A stretch of 64,000 bases of DNA, taken from assembly GCF_002377945.1 (NCBI RefSeq), contig NZ_DFQV01000020.1:427081-491080 (forward strand). Direction: 5' to 3'. Position 1 is the stretch's first letter. Each line of letters starts with the position of its first letter. The notes beneath the pieces are model-generated. The model saw only the letters and a program-made list of their open reading frames with translations, made no database searches and was not told the DNA's origin. The position numbers were made by a program, and so were the translations under genes. Source of the DNA: Psychrobacter sp. UBA3480. Its GTDB lineage: Bacteria > Pseudomonadota > Gammaproteobacteria > Pseudomonadales > Moraxellaceae. Shown in pieces: positions 9,804-18,675 of the stretch.

Positions 9804-10223
9804 CTAATTTTCTAACGCATAAGCTTCATCCTCAGATGGCACGATGATCCACAATTGCGGTTTGCCAAATTCTCTAAAAGCATCCTCAATGATGCTTTTA
9901 AAGACATTGAAGTCCTCAGTGTTTATTCTTTTAACGTCTGTCAAATCCAGCCTTAAATGAATTGCCTCACTGTCTGTTAGACAATCCCATGCACTGTCCC
10001 AGTTGTGCGAAAAATAACTAGGAAAGTCACAGGCCTTGGCCAAACTCGTCAATAGCTCAGTTTTTTCGAGCGTGTCACCTACGGCTATAGTAACAGCCTG
10101 CGCAGGAATGCTAGTACCCAGTGCTGTACCGTTTTGGTTAATGTGGTCTTGATTCACGTGGCTTTGATTAACGTAGTGGATTGCTTGGTTCATACTTTCT
10201 CGGTCCGTATTCGCTTGTTTCAT
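9804..10223 (-). CDS. Barstar-family RNase inhibitor (predicted immunity protein for the upstream RNase)
   Basis: A 139-residue protein whose last 95 residues match barstar. The segment FPSYFSHNWDSAWDCL (residues 67-82) lines up with the barnase-binding helix of barstar, and D76 and D80 correspond to barstar Asp35 and Asp39, which plug the RNase active site. The first 40 residues are polar, rich in Asn/Gln/His, and unlike barstar. The reading frame extends to 10271, overlapping the upstream RNase gene, but ATG 10223 follows that gene's stop (10240) with GAG upstream; ATG 10193 is a further alternative. It is cotranscribed with the RNase fusion, as expected for an inhibitor shielding the cytoplasm. 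Confidence 0.85.
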   Translation of the reverse strand: MKQANTDRESMNQAIHYVNQSHVNQDHINQNGTALGTSIPAQAVTIAVGDTLEKTELLTSLAKACDFPSYFSHNWDSAWDCLTDSEAIHLRLDLTDVKRINTEDFNVFKSIIEDAFREFGKPQLWIIVPSEDEAYALEN

Positions 10224-10239
10224 ATCAGCTCGTTTAATA

Positions 10240-10986
10240 TTAAGGCACCTGTAGTCTTTGGAAACTATCATAATGGTCGATAGTCAAGTAATAGACAGTA
10301 GGCGGGTTACCACCTGTGACGATACGCCGTGCGCCGCGATGAGAGACACTAGGGGTGGGTACGGTATATTCGCGGTAGTAGCCTTGTGACTGGGCGGGTA
10401 GTCTGCCTTCACGGTTATAAAACGTCGTGCCATCTTTATTTGGGTAAGGAAATGGTCCACCTTGCTGGATAAGCGCAATCGTATTATCGACCTGTGCATC
10501 ACCCGTTATACCAGCAGTAATGGTTTGGCTCGTATTATTAGTGACGTCCTGCGATACCGTTGTCGACTCGATGCTATCAGCAAGCAATGTCGAATTTAAA
10601 TCGCCAAAGAAATAGAAAGCGACGGCGATGATAGCGATAAGGCTAAATAGCGTAGAGCCTAAGCTTCTCTTATTGGGTCTGCTATTGTGACTGCTACGAT
10701 TTGAGTTACGAGTGCTGTGATGGCTATTAGTATTAGTAGGTGTATAGTTTGGAATACCTGATGCAGTATCTTGTTCAAGGCTCAATGAAGATGAGGTCAC
10801 TTCAGTGGCTCTCAATTGGTTTTTATCATTACGGGCACTGTTAAAATAGACACTTTGACCAACCGTTATAGGTTTCGCCAGTCTTGCTTTGCTAATATGA
10901 AAGAACACATCTTCACTTTGATTATCTACATCGATAAAGCCATAGCCTTTATCTTCGTTCCAGTGCTTAATCTTGCCACTTTGCAT
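10240..10986 (-). CDS. Cold-shock domain / membrane anchor / guanyl-specific RNase fusion
   Basis: A 248-residue three-part protein. Residues 1-65 are a cold-shock domain with RNP1-like KGYGFIDV (13-20) and RNP2-like DVFFHIS (26-32). Residues 66-110 are a polar linker ending in Arg/Lys-rich sequence, then a single membrane segment (about 111-128), which by the positive-inside rule puts the N-terminus in the cytoplasm and the C-terminus in the periplasm. Residues 168-248 closely match microbial ribonuclease Sa/barnase: GPFPY, NREGRLP, GYYREYTVPTP, RGARRIVTGG and DHYDSF. The catalytic residues are all present: E206, R221 and H238, matching Sa Glu54, Arg69 and His85, plus R217 for Arg65. A barstar-like gene follows. 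The domain calls are firm; the cellular role is unknown. Confidence 0.88.
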   Translation of the reverse strand: MQSGKIKHWNEDKGYGFIDVDNQSEDVFFHISKARLAKPITVGQSVYFNSARNDKNQLRATEVTSSSLSLEQDTASGIPNYTPTNTNSHHSTRNSNRSSHNSRPNKRSLGSTLFSLIAIIAVAFYFFGDLNSTLLADSIESTTVSQDVTNNTSQTITAGITGDAQVDNTIALIQQGGPFPYPNKDGTTFYNREGRLPAQSQGYYREYTVPTPSVSHRGARRIVTGGNPPTVYYLTIDHYDSFQRLQVP

Positions 10987-11045
10987 GGTCGTACCGCTCC
11001 CTATAATTTAAATGCCTTAACTAAAATACTTGTGATTTAAACGAA

Positions 11046-11073
11046 GAAACGCCAGCATAATTGCTGACGTTTC
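11046..11073 (-). terminator. proA rho-independent terminator
   Basis: GAAACGCCAGCA (11046-11057) pairs with TGCTGACGTTTC (11062-11073); the single mismatch becomes a G-U pair on the minus-strand RNA. Reading leftward the stem is followed by a T-rich stretch. It lies 35 bp beyond the proA stop. Confidence 0.8.
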
Positions 11074-11107
11074 TGATTACTCGTTTTGATAGTCGATGCT
11101 AGTATGA

Positions 11108-12409
11108 TTAAGCACGGGTTTCGCCATGACCATACACGATCCATTTTTGTGAAGTCAGACCTTCAAGACCGACAGGGCCACGTGCATGGATTTTGTCCGT
11201 TGAGATACCAATCTCAGCACCGAGACCGTATTCAAAACCATCAGCAAAACGGCTAGAAGCGTTAATCATCACGCTGGCTGAGTCCACTTCTCGGATGAAG
11301 CGTTGCGATTTGGTATAGTTATCAGTGATGATGACATCGGTATGATGGCTGCCGTGCGTATTGATATGTTCAATCGCTTCGTCAATACCTGCGACCACTT
11401 TTATCGCTAGGATAGGAGCTAAATATTCAGTATCCCAATCCTCAGAAGTGGCAGCGGATAGATGACCTTTAAGCTTAGCATTCTCATTTAGAATAGCTTG
11501 CGATTTGTCATCAAGACGCAGTTGCATCGCATCATCAGCAGCAATGATGGCTTCGGCAATTTTAGGTAATAGCTCATTAGCGACTGCCTCGTCGACCAAT
11601 AAGGTTTCCATGGTATTACACGTACCGTAGCGATGAGTCTTTGCATTCACACTGACCTTGATCGCAATTTCAGGATCAGCATCGCTATCGATAAAGGTAT
11701 GGCAATTACCATCTAAATGCTTAATTACAGGTACTTTTGCATCGTTACTGATACGCGCAATCAAACCTTTACCACCACGTGGGACGATGACATCGACGTA
11801 TTCAGTCATGGTAATCAGCTCACCAACGGCTGCACGATCGGTCGTCTGTAGCACTTGCACGCTATGTTCTGATAGATCAGTATGGCTAAGTCCTTTGATG
11901 ATGCATTTAGCAATCGCTTGGTTAGATTCAAATGCCTCAGAACCACCGCGCAAGATAATAGCGTTACCTGACTTGAGTGCTAGTGAGGCAGCTTCTAATG
12001 TTACATTAGGGCGCGACTCATAAATCATACCGACCACACCAAGTGGTACGCGCATTTTGCCCAAATGAATACCCGATGGCTGATAGGTCATATCAGTGAC
12101 TTCACCGATTGGATCAGGAAGGCCAGCGACGTCTTTAAGACCTTGTAGCATACCGTTAAATCGTGCTTCGTTTAGCTCCAAGCGGTCGAGGAGTGCACTA
12201 TCAAGATTATTTTTTTGACCGTTGTCCATATCGATTTTATTGGCAGCCAAGATGTCTTGTTTGGCATTGACCAGCTCATCATGAATGGCCAAGAGTGCTG
12301 AGTTTTTATCGCCAGTGTTGGCAGCAGCCAGCGCGCGAGAAGCGGCTCGTGCTTGCTTGCCGACAGACTGCATATAGGTCGTAATATCCGTAGTATTCGA
12401 TTGATTCAT
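11108..12409 (-). CDS. proA: Gamma-glutamyl phosphate reductase (glutamate-5-semialdehyde dehydrogenase)
   Basis: A 433-residue cytoplasmic enzyme that reduces gamma-glutamyl phosphate to glutamate-5-semialdehyde with NADPH, the second step of proline synthesis. Aldehyde-dehydrogenase-fold landmarks are visible: [43 protein letters not shown], and the catalytic cysteine in [15 protein letters not shown]. The C-terminal half holds [17 protein letters not shown], typical of ProA. Length is slightly above the usual 415-420. proB is not adjacent; the gene appears monocistronic with its own terminator. Confidence 0.97.
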   Translation of the reverse strand: MNQSNTTDITTYMQSVGKQARAASRALAAANTGDKNSALLAIHDELVNAKQDILAANKIDMDNGQKNNLDSALLDRLELNEARFNGMLQGLKDVAGLPDPIGEVTDMTYQPSGIHLGKMRVPLGVVGMIYESRPNVTLEAASLALKSGNAIILRGGSEAFESNQAIAKCIIKGLSHTDLSEHSVQVLQTTDRAAVGELITMTEYVDVIVPRGGKGLIARISNDAKVPVIKHLDGNCHTFIDSDADPEIAIKVSVNAKTHRYGTCNTMETLLVDEAVANELLPKIAEAIIAADDAMQLRLDDKSQAILNENAKLKGHLSAATSEDWDTEYLAPILAIKVVAGIDEAIEHINTHGSHHTDVIITDNYTKSQRFIREVDSASVMINASSRFADGFEYGLGAEIGISTDKIHARGPVGLEGLTSQKWIVYGHGETRA

Positions 12410-12840
12410 AAATTATTTTCCTTATGTGATACAGGTTTTTTATAACTAAAAGCGCCCAGTTTTATATAGGTAAAAATACCTAAAAAGGCGAAAAATGTCG
12501 CAAAAAAAGAAGTTTTGAATGCCTACTCAAATAGCGATAGGTCATTATGCTATTTAACATAGAGCAGATTGGGACGATAGTAAAGATGATTTTGTGAACA
12601 GAATCCGCTTTGTAGCGCTCTTGTAGGGGCTTATTCAAAGTAATATTATTCATGCTAAGCGGTATTTATTTAAGATAGCCGCGTTATCAGTACTACACTA
12701 TATCTTTACGTGTTTTTAACAGAATTGCGCTGTAAATACTAAGGTAGCTGCAAGATATCCTCAGTATAGTAAGCATTAAAACAGCAAGGCTATCAGTAGA
12801 TAGTACTTAATCTTATTATGATGTGTAATGGAGAACGAAC
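12410..12840. other. Intergenic region between proA and small lipoprotein gene
   Basis: About 430 bp of AT-rich sequence between divergent genes. I see no gene, strong hairpin or repeat; it presumably carries the proA promoter on the left and that of the lipoprotein on the right. Confidence 0.4.
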
Positions 12841-13146
12841 ATGGCTACGAAAAATACAACTTATAAAAATTGGTTAACGGTTGGCTTGGTCGCAGGTGCT
12901 TTGGCATTAGGCGCTTGTAGCAAAAAAGATGACACACCGATGGAAACTGAAGCTGATACTACTGTAGATGCTCAAACCTCTGTAGAAGAAAGTGCAACAG
13001 CGAGTGACAATGAAAATGTGGCCGTTGCTAGTGCCGATGATGAGGGTATGGACGTTACCAATAACGATGATGTGGCAGTGGCGACAGCAGAAGATGCAGA
13101 TATGATGGATGGGACTGAAGACTCAGAGCATGTATCGACGTACTAA
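12841..13146 (+). CDS. Small acidic lipoprotein of unknown function
   Basis: 101 residues. The N-terminus has a positively charged start, a hydrophobic core (WLTVGLVAGALALGA) and a lipobox LGAC with Cys at residue 25, so a lipid-anchored envelope protein is predicted. The rest is very acidic and low in complexity, with repeated Asp-Ala-Val/Val-Ala-Val-Ala segments (ENVAVASADDEG, DDVAVATAEDAD). GGAG lies about 9 bases before the ATG. It is monocistronic, with a terminator about 110 bp downstream. I recognise no domain. Confidence 0.75.
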   Translation: MATKNTTYKNWLTVGLVAGALALGACSKKDDTPMETEADTTVDAQTSVEESATASDNENVAVASADDEGMDVTNNDDVAVATAEDADMMDGTEDSEHVSTY

Positions 13147-13252
13147 TCGCATATTATAGAATGCACTAGTTACATATTAAATGTACTAAGCACATACTAT
13201 AAATAGGCAGTTATCAGATAACACAACGTCTCGTATTCTAAAGTGATAAAAT

Positions 13253-13288
13253 AAAGCCCAGAGCGATAAATGCAGTCTGGGCTTTTTT
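13253..13288 (+). terminator. Terminator after small lipoprotein gene
   Basis: AAAGCCCAGA (13253-13262) pairs with TCTGGGCTTT (13276-13285) over a 13-base loop, followed by T. It lies about 110 bp after the lipoprotein stop; nothing else is seen in the 350 bp before the ABC operon. Confidence 0.85.
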
Positions 13289-13494
13289 GTATTCGCGGTT
13301 TGTTAGAAGCTGATTAACCCGTTGGTTAAATACAATATTTGCCTTTTTACTGCGTAATAAGAGACAATATGGCATTTTTCTCTTTGCCTCATCAGGCATA
13401 TTACGATAATGCATCTAGATGCTTGTACTATATATAGATATAGCTCTTATTTTATTCGTGTTTTCACTCATATTTATTGGAAGTCTGCTGAACC

Positions 13495-14292
13495 ATGCTT
13501 GATACTGCAAAAAACCCGACTCGGCCTATCGCCCTAGACTTACAAGACATCCATAAAAGCTACGGCTCATTAGAGGTATTGAAAGGGGTATCCCTGACTG
13601 CCTATGATGGCGATGTTATCTCTATTTTGGGCTCATCTGGCTCAGGTAAGTCGACGTTGCTGCGTTGTATTAATCTTCTAGAAAACCCAAATCATGGTCG
13701 TATCTTGATCGGTAATGAAGAGCTGATGCTAAAACCTGCCAAATCAGGTGAGCTGCAAGCAGCAGATGTGAAGCAGCTAGAAAGCTTGCGTGCACGCGTC
13801 GGGTTTGTCTTTCAGAACTTTAACCTATGGCCGCATAAGACCATTTTGCAAAACATCATCGAAGGGCCAACGCAGGTCTTAAAGATTAAAAAAGACCAAG
13901 CGATTAGCGATGCGGAAAAGCTGCTCGATAAAGTCGGCCTACTCGATAAAAAAGATGCTTATCCTGCGAACTTATCTGGTGGTCAGCGTCAGCGTGTCGC
14001 AATTGCCCGTGCACTTGCTATGCAGCCACAAGTCCTATTGTTTGATGAACCAACCTCTGCGCTAGATCCTGAACTGGTTAACGAAGTGCTTGCGGTAATG
14101 CGCGAGCTAGCAGAAGAGGGGCGTACGATGCTTATCGTTACTCACGAAATGCGCTTTGCCCGTGAAGTATCAAGCAAAGTCGTCTTTTTACATCAAGGTG
14201 TGGTTGAAGAAATTGGCACACCTGAGCAAGTCTTTGATAACCCTACCTCTGAACGCGTCAAAGACTTTATGGCATCGCACCGTCCTACTTAG
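13495..14292 (+). CDS. Polar amino acid ABC transporter, ATP-binding protein (HisP/ArtP-like)
   Basis: A 265-residue cytoplasmic ATPase of the polar amino acid uptake (PAAT) class. Walker A is GSSGSGKST, the Q-loop is [11 protein letters not shown], the signature is [15 protein letters not shown], Walker B is [14 protein letters not shown], and the switch His is in [11 protein letters not shown]. It heads a locus that continues with three binding proteins and two permeases, so it probably energises them all. By similarity class the ligands would be basic amino acids, but this is not fixed by sequence alone. TTGGAAG lies some 12 bases upstream of the start. Confidence 0.92.
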   Translation: MLDTAKNPTRPIALDLQDIHKSYGSLEVLKGVSLTAYDGDVISILGSSGSGKSTLLRCINLLENPNHGRILIGNEELMLKPAKSGELQAADVKQLESLRARVGFVFQNFNLWPHKTILQNIIEGPTQVLKIKKDQAISDAEKLLDKVGLLDKKDAYPANLSGGQRQRVAIARALAMQPQVLLFDEPTSALDPELVNEVLAVMRELAEEGRTMLIVTHEMRFAREVSSKVVFLHQGVVEEIGTPEQVFDNPTSERVKDFMASHRPT

Positions 14293-14328
14293 TTATTAGT
14301 TTTTTGCCTAATACCATGTCTGATACAG

Positions 14329-14353
14329 ATGGTGGCAACACGCTTGCCACCAT
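14329..14353 (+). promoter_or_regulatory. Intercistronic hairpin between ATPase and first binding-protein gene
   Basis: ATGGTGGCAA (14329-14338) pairs perfectly with TTGCCACCAT (14344-14353), loop CACGC. Only a short T-run follows, so it may be a weak terminator or an mRNA-stabilising hairpin separating the ATPase message from the binding-protein messages. The remaining 270 bp to the next gene hold no gene I can support. Confidence 0.6.
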
Positions 14354-14622
14354 TTATCCTGCCAAACATAAAATCACTGTAACGTAACCATTGTTGACTG
14401 TTTATTGCCCAATGATAACTCTGAGTATGCAAAACGTTTGTTTTTGATATTTTACTCAGGTATTATCAAAAGGTTTATAGGCCGTCATGTCTCGTGGCTG
14501 CCTGTTATTCTGCTATCTATATTGCTTGTCTGGCAGGGACGTCAGAGAACAAAATATCAGAACCCTAAGTCAGAAAATCCTGTCAAAAACTTATGTAAAA
14601 CCCATCAGAATTTAAGGAACGT

Positions 14623-15423
14623 ATGATGTCGAATTCTCGCCTATTGTGGTCATCAATGACCGTTACTGCTGCATTGATGTTGAGCGCTTGTAGCCAACCT
14701 GCCGATGAAACTACCGATACCAACGCTGACGCCCCTGCAGCAGAAACCACTGGTAAAACCATTCGTATCGCCACCGAAGGCGCTTACCCTCCATTCAACT
14801 ACACCAACGCTGACGGCAGCTTGGCAGGTTTTGATATCGATGTTGCCAATGCCTTGTGTGATCAAATGCAAGCCAAGTGTGAAATCGTTGCACAGGATTG
14901 GGACGGTATTATTCCTGGTTTATTGGCACAAAAATATGATGCCGTGATTGCAGGTATGTCTATCACTGCTGAGCGTCAAGAAAAAGTTGATTTCAGCGAG
15001 CCGTACTTTGCCAATACAATGGTATGGCTAACCAATACGGATGGTGGTTTTGATCCTATGGCGATTAAAGACGCAACGCTTGGTGGTCAACGTTCTACTA
15101 CGCCAGGTGCTTATCTACAGGATAACTACGAAGGCAAAGAAGGCAACACAGTTCAATTGTATGACAACTATGACAATGCCTATCTAGATCTAAAATCTGG
15201 TCGTAGCGATGCGGTATTGGCTGAAAAAGTTTCTGCCAAATCATGGTTAGCAGAAAATGCAGCGGGCTTCGGTATCGTTGGTGATGAAATTGATAACGAT
15301 GACAATATTGCCATTGCTGTACGTAAAGGTGACTCACTCAAAGCTGACTTTGACAAAGCATTGAGCGAAATCCGTAGTAACGGTGAGCTTGCACGTCTTG
15401 AGCAGATGAACTTTGGTCAATAA
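14623..15423 (+). CDS. ABC transporter amino acid-binding lipoprotein 1
   Basis: 266 residues with a lipoprotein signal peptide (hydrophobic core, then LSAC with Cys near residue 23). The mature part is a family-3 solute-binding protein: IRIATEGAYPPFNYTNADGSLAGFDIDVA, DWDGIIPGL and MSITAERQEKVDFSEPYF. It would capture a polar amino acid outside the inner membrane and hand it to the permeases encoded downstream. AAGGA lies just before the tandem ATG codons; 14626 is an equally possible start. It is strikingly similar to the next two genes, indicating tandem duplication. Confidence 0.9.
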   Translation: MMSNSRLLWSSMTVTAALMLSACSQPADETTDTNADAPAAETTGKTIRIATEGAYPPFNYTNADGSLAGFDIDVANALCDQMQAKCEIVAQDWDGIIPGLLAQKYDAVIAGMSITAERQEKVDFSEPYFANTMVWLTNTDGGFDPMAIKDATLGGQRSTTPGAYLQDNYEGKEGNTVQLYDNYDNAYLDLKSGRSDAVLAEKVSAKSWLAENAAGFGIVGDEIDNDDNIAIAVRKGDSLKADFDKALSEIRSNGELARLEQMNFGQ

Positions 15424-15575
15424 TGACTCACTGAAGATTTATGCTTAGAACAAGTAACGTTTGATGCGAGTAATGCTTAAAACCAAGCATGTTTCAAATA
15501 AACGGTGTTTATAAGCATAAATCAGCAAGCAGTGATTGACGATACAGCTGGTAAATATATTAAGGAATAAAACTT

Positions 15576-16472
15576 ATGACAATTTCAATGACATCATCAA
15601 TGAGCAAAAAAGCATTGTGGCTAGCACCGCTTAGCGCAGCAATGCTAATGTTGGCAGGTTGTAATAATAGCTCAGCACCAGCAGAAAATGCTGAAGCTGA
15701 TACCGCTACTGAAGCGCCTTTAAATATCAAAATTGCGACAGAATCAAGCTACAAGCCTTTCAGTTACACTGATGCAGATGGCAAACTAATTGGTTACGAG
15801 ATTGAGCTAGTTGACGCACTATGTGCGCAAATGAAAGCTGAGTGTGAAGTCATCTCTCAAGATTGGGACGGTTTGATTCCAGGGCTTAACGCACAGAAGT
15901 TTGATGCAGCTATCGCAGGTATGTCTATCACGCCTGAGCGTAAAGAAGTGGTTGATTTCAGTGACCCTTACTTCCATAGCGGTATCATCTTGATCGGTAA
16001 AAAAGGTGATGACTTAAGCGTAGAATCGCTAACAGGTCTACCAATTGCCTCACAGCGCTCAACTGTTGCCTCGCAATACCTACAAGACGAGCATGCAGAT
16101 GCTGATATCAAACTATACGATACGCAAGACAATGCTTATCTAGATCTAACCTCAGGCCGTGTGCGCGGTATGATGTCTGATAAAGTAACGGGTATTGACT
16201 GGTTAAAAACAGACGCAGGCAAAGGCTACGAAGTCAAAGGTGAAGAAATCAGCACCAATGATGATGCAATGGGTATTGCTTTCCGTAAAGGCGATCCGTT
16301 AGTTGCTAAGTTCAATGCAGCATTGGCTGAGCTAAAAGACAACGGTACCTATGATCAAATCACGGGTAGCTATTTTGGTACTAGCTCAACGGCTGCAGCA
16401 CAAAAAGCGGTGGCAACAACTGATAGTGTCGAAGAAGTAATGGTCGCTGAAGAAGAAGCGCCAGCTAACTAA
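15576..16472 (+). CDS. ABC transporter amino acid-binding lipoprotein 2
   Basis: 298 residues, second of three tandem paralogues. Signal peptide and lipobox LAGC are followed by a family-3 binding domain (IKIATESSYKPFSYTDADG, DWDGLIPGLNAQKFDAAIAGMSITPERKEVVDFSDPYF). It differs from its neighbours in ligand-pocket positions, for example ESSYKPFSY in place of EGAY(P/A)PFNY, so it may take a different amino acid. The tail beyond about residue 265 is an acidic extension (VEEVMVAEEEAPAN) absent from paralogue 1. AAGGAA lies upstream of the ATG. Confidence 0.9.
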   Translation: MTISMTSSMSKKALWLAPLSAAMLMLAGCNNSSAPAENAEADTATEAPLNIKIATESSYKPFSYTDADGKLIGYEIELVDALCAQMKAECEVISQDWDGLIPGLNAQKFDAAIAGMSITPERKEVVDFSDPYFHSGIILIGKKGDDLSVESLTGLPIASQRSTVASQYLQDEHADADIKLYDTQDNAYLDLTSGRVRGMMSDKVTGIDWLKTDAGKGYEVKGEEISTNDDAMGIAFRKGDPLVAKFNAALAELKDNGTYDQITGSYFGTSSTAAAQKAVATTDSVEEVMVAEEEAPAN

Positions 16473-16482
16473 TACGATATCT

Positions 16483-16497
16483 AGCAGTTTGACTGCT
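16483..16497 (+). promoter_or_regulatory. Short hairpin between binding-protein genes 2 and 3
   Basis: AGCAGT (16483-16488) pairs with ACTGCT (16492-16497) around a 3-base loop, followed by the T-rich TGTTGTTT. It is probably a weak terminator or mRNA-processing hairpin within the operon. Confidence 0.4.
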
Positions 16498-16544
16498 GTT
16501 GTTTGAAGACGTGTTGTTTACTCAAGAAAAAACCAAGGATGATC

Positions 16545-17492
16545 ATGAGCAACCATTGTGCCCCAATCTGTACCACGACTGGCAAATCTAATATTAATAT
16601 AGCCAGTCGTTTGTCTATGTCACTGCTTGCGCTAGCGACGGCCTTTACCGTTGCTGGCTGTAGCAATAGCCAGGAGAGTACAACTGATACCAATCCAGAG
16701 GCTACCGAAGCAACGGCAGCCTCTACAGGTGATGTATTACGCATCGGTACAGAAGGGGCCTATGCACCTTTTAACTATACCAATGCCGATGGGACACTGG
16801 GTGGTTTTGATGTTGAGTTAGCAAATGCACTCTGTGTGGATATGCAGGTTACTTGTGAAATTGTGGCGCAGGACTGGGACGGTATTATCCCTGGTCTAAA
16901 AGCGGGTAAATACGATGCAATCGTAGCCGCGATGTCCGTTACTCCAGAGCGTTCGCAGCAAGTGAGCTTTACCGATCCGTACTTTAGCAATGCCTTGGTT
17001 TTTTTGGCCAAAAAAGACAGCAGCTTTGACCCTAGTAACAAAAGCGATATTGACTCGCATTCTATTGCTGCACAGCGTTCAACCATTTCATCTCAGTGGC
17101 TAGAAGACACGTATCCAAAAGCCGATATGAAGCTTTATGATACGTTGAGCAATGCGTTTTTGGATCTCGGTTCAAACCGTGTCGATGCGATGATTTCTGA
17201 TAAGCTGCCTGCTATAGAATGGCTGAGCTCAAATGCTGGTAGCAAATATGCGCTAAAAGGTGATGAGATCGATATTAATGATAACTTTGCAATAGCAGTA
17301 CGCCCAGGCGATCCGCTACAAGCAAAGATCAATCAGTCTCTTGCTAATATAAAAGCTAATGGTACTTACGATAAAATCAATCAAAAGTATTTTGCGGTAC
17401 CAGCATCTGCAACGAGCACAGTTGATGAAGACGCAAATACAGGCATAGGTGCAGACATTAGCGAGCAACCAACGACAGAAAGCACTAGTTAA
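16545..17492 (+). CDS. ABC transporter amino acid-binding lipoprotein 3
   Basis: 315 residues from ATG 16545, which has AAGG 6 bases upstream; longer in-frame starts at 16503 (TTG) and 16539 (ATG) lack this spacing. The signal peptide is longer than in its paralogues, with lipobox VAGC near residue 39. The binding domain (LRIGTEGAYAPFNYTNADGT, DWDGIIPGLKAGKYDAIVAAMSVTPERSQQVSFTDPYF) is closest to paralogue 1. A Ser/Thr/acidic tail of about 25 residues follows the domain. A terminator follows, so the three binding proteins can form a transcript separate from the permeases. Confidence 0.9.
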   Translation: MSNHCAPICTTTGKSNINIASRLSMSLLALATAFTVAGCSNSQESTTDTNPEATEATAASTGDVLRIGTEGAYAPFNYTNADGTLGGFDVELANALCVDMQVTCEIVAQDWDGIIPGLKAGKYDAIVAAMSVTPERSQQVSFTDPYFSNALVFLAKKDSSFDPSNKSDIDSHSIAAQRSTISSQWLEDTYPKADMKLYDTLSNAFLDLGSNRVDAMISDKLPAIEWLSSNAGSKYALKGDEIDINDNFAIAVRPGDPLQAKINQSLANIKANGTYDKINQKYFAVPASATSTVDEDANTGIGADISEQPTTESTS

Positions 17493-17543
17493 TAGCTAAC
17501 AGTAGTCAAAGATAGCAGTCAAAAAATATTGTTTTGATCAATA

Positions 17544-17577
17544 AAAGGATATCGCCATCATGGTGATGTCCTTTTTT
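17544..17577 (+). terminator. Terminator after binding-protein gene 3
   Basis: AAAGGATATCGCC (17544-17556) pairs with GGTGATGTCCTTT (17562-17574) using two G-U pairs, then T to 17577. The rest of the 436-bp gap before the permease gene shows no gene; it probably holds a separate permease promoter. Confidence 0.85.
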
Positions 17578-17928
17578 ATTTGTCGTTATAGCAACGAATA
17601 TACATAATAGCCGCCTATCAATTTTACTCAAATTTAGTCGGCTGATTTTATGTCTCTAGAGGCAAGTGTCTGTTTAAGTACGGTTTAGGCACAGCTTTTA
17701 CGCGTCAGTATTAACATCACGGCGAGTGAATATGATAAAATCAGCGCTCATTTCTACTGTGTCAATTATCGCAGCGTTAATCGTATTCTTCTGACGTCAT
17801 TTTTTGACGCCGACCATCCCTATTGATTTGGTATAAAATACGGTGTTTCGCCGCGTTCAGCTATTGATGCTGATTCTTTTAACTCATATTTTGCAAATTG
17901 CTAATATAAAGAGACTGAGTGGATAATC

Positions 17929-18663
17929 GTGTTTGACTTACAAGGATTTGGCGCGCTTTTATTGAGCGGCGCTACCGTCACCATACAGCTAGCTGTGACC
18001 AGTTTAATCATTGGTCTGGCTCTAGGCTTGCTCGGCGCAACCGCAAAGATGTCCAATATCTGGTTGCTGCGTAAACTTGCGACTGTCTATACTGCGACAA
18101 TGCGCGGTATTCCTGAGCTGCTATTGGTGCTCTTTATTTACTATGGCGGCTCTATCTTATTGATGAGCATCCTCAAAAAGTTCGGCTATAACGACTATGT
18201 CGAGATTAGCGCTTTTTGGGGTGGTGTCATGGCACTGTCTATTGCCTTTGGTGCATATGCGACTGAGATTTTTCGCATGTCCATTCAAGAGATTCCAGTA
18301 GGGCAGCGAGAGGCTGCGCAAGCGATTGGTATGCGTCCTTTTCAGACTTTTTATCGCATCACGTTGCCGCAAGTGTGGCAGATTGCTTTACCAGGTTTGG
18401 GAAATTTATTTCTGGTACTGCTCAAAGATACCGCATTGGTATCGGTCGTGGGTCTCAAGGACATCATGTATCAGTCATCGCGTGCGGCACAGTCTACACA
18501 GCAGCCGTTTACCTTTTATATGGCAGCAGCGATTATTTATTTAGGTCTGACCATGTTGATTACTGGCTTTATGATGTGGCTTGAGTGGCGCGCCAATCCT
18601 GCGGCACGCTATGCCAAAAAGATAAGCCGTCAATCCACTCACAGTCAATCGACCATAGGGTAG
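17929..18663 (+). CDS. Polar amino acid ABC transporter permease (HisQ/ArtQ-like)
   Basis: 244 residues, an inner-membrane permease of the PAAT family. About five hydrophobic segments are visible. The EAA loop that docks the ATPase is REAAQAIGMRPFQTFYRITLPQVWQIALPGLGN, well conserved. The start is GTG at 17929. The stop is 12 bp before the next permease gene, so the two form one transcript and probably one heterodimeric channel served by the ATPase at 13495-14292. Confidence 0.9.
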   Translation: MFDLQGFGALLLSGATVTIQLAVTSLIIGLALGLLGATAKMSNIWLLRKLATVYTATMRGIPELLLVLFIYYGGSILLMSILKKFGYNDYVEISAFWGGVMALSIAFGAYATEIFRMSIQEIPVGQREAAQAIGMRPFQTFYRITLPQVWQIALPGLGNLFLVLLKDTALVSVVGLKDIMYQSSRAAQSTQQPFTFYMAAAIIYLGLTMLITGFMMWLEWRANPAARYAKKISRQSTHSQSTIG

Positions 18664-18675
18664 AGGAGAGATACT

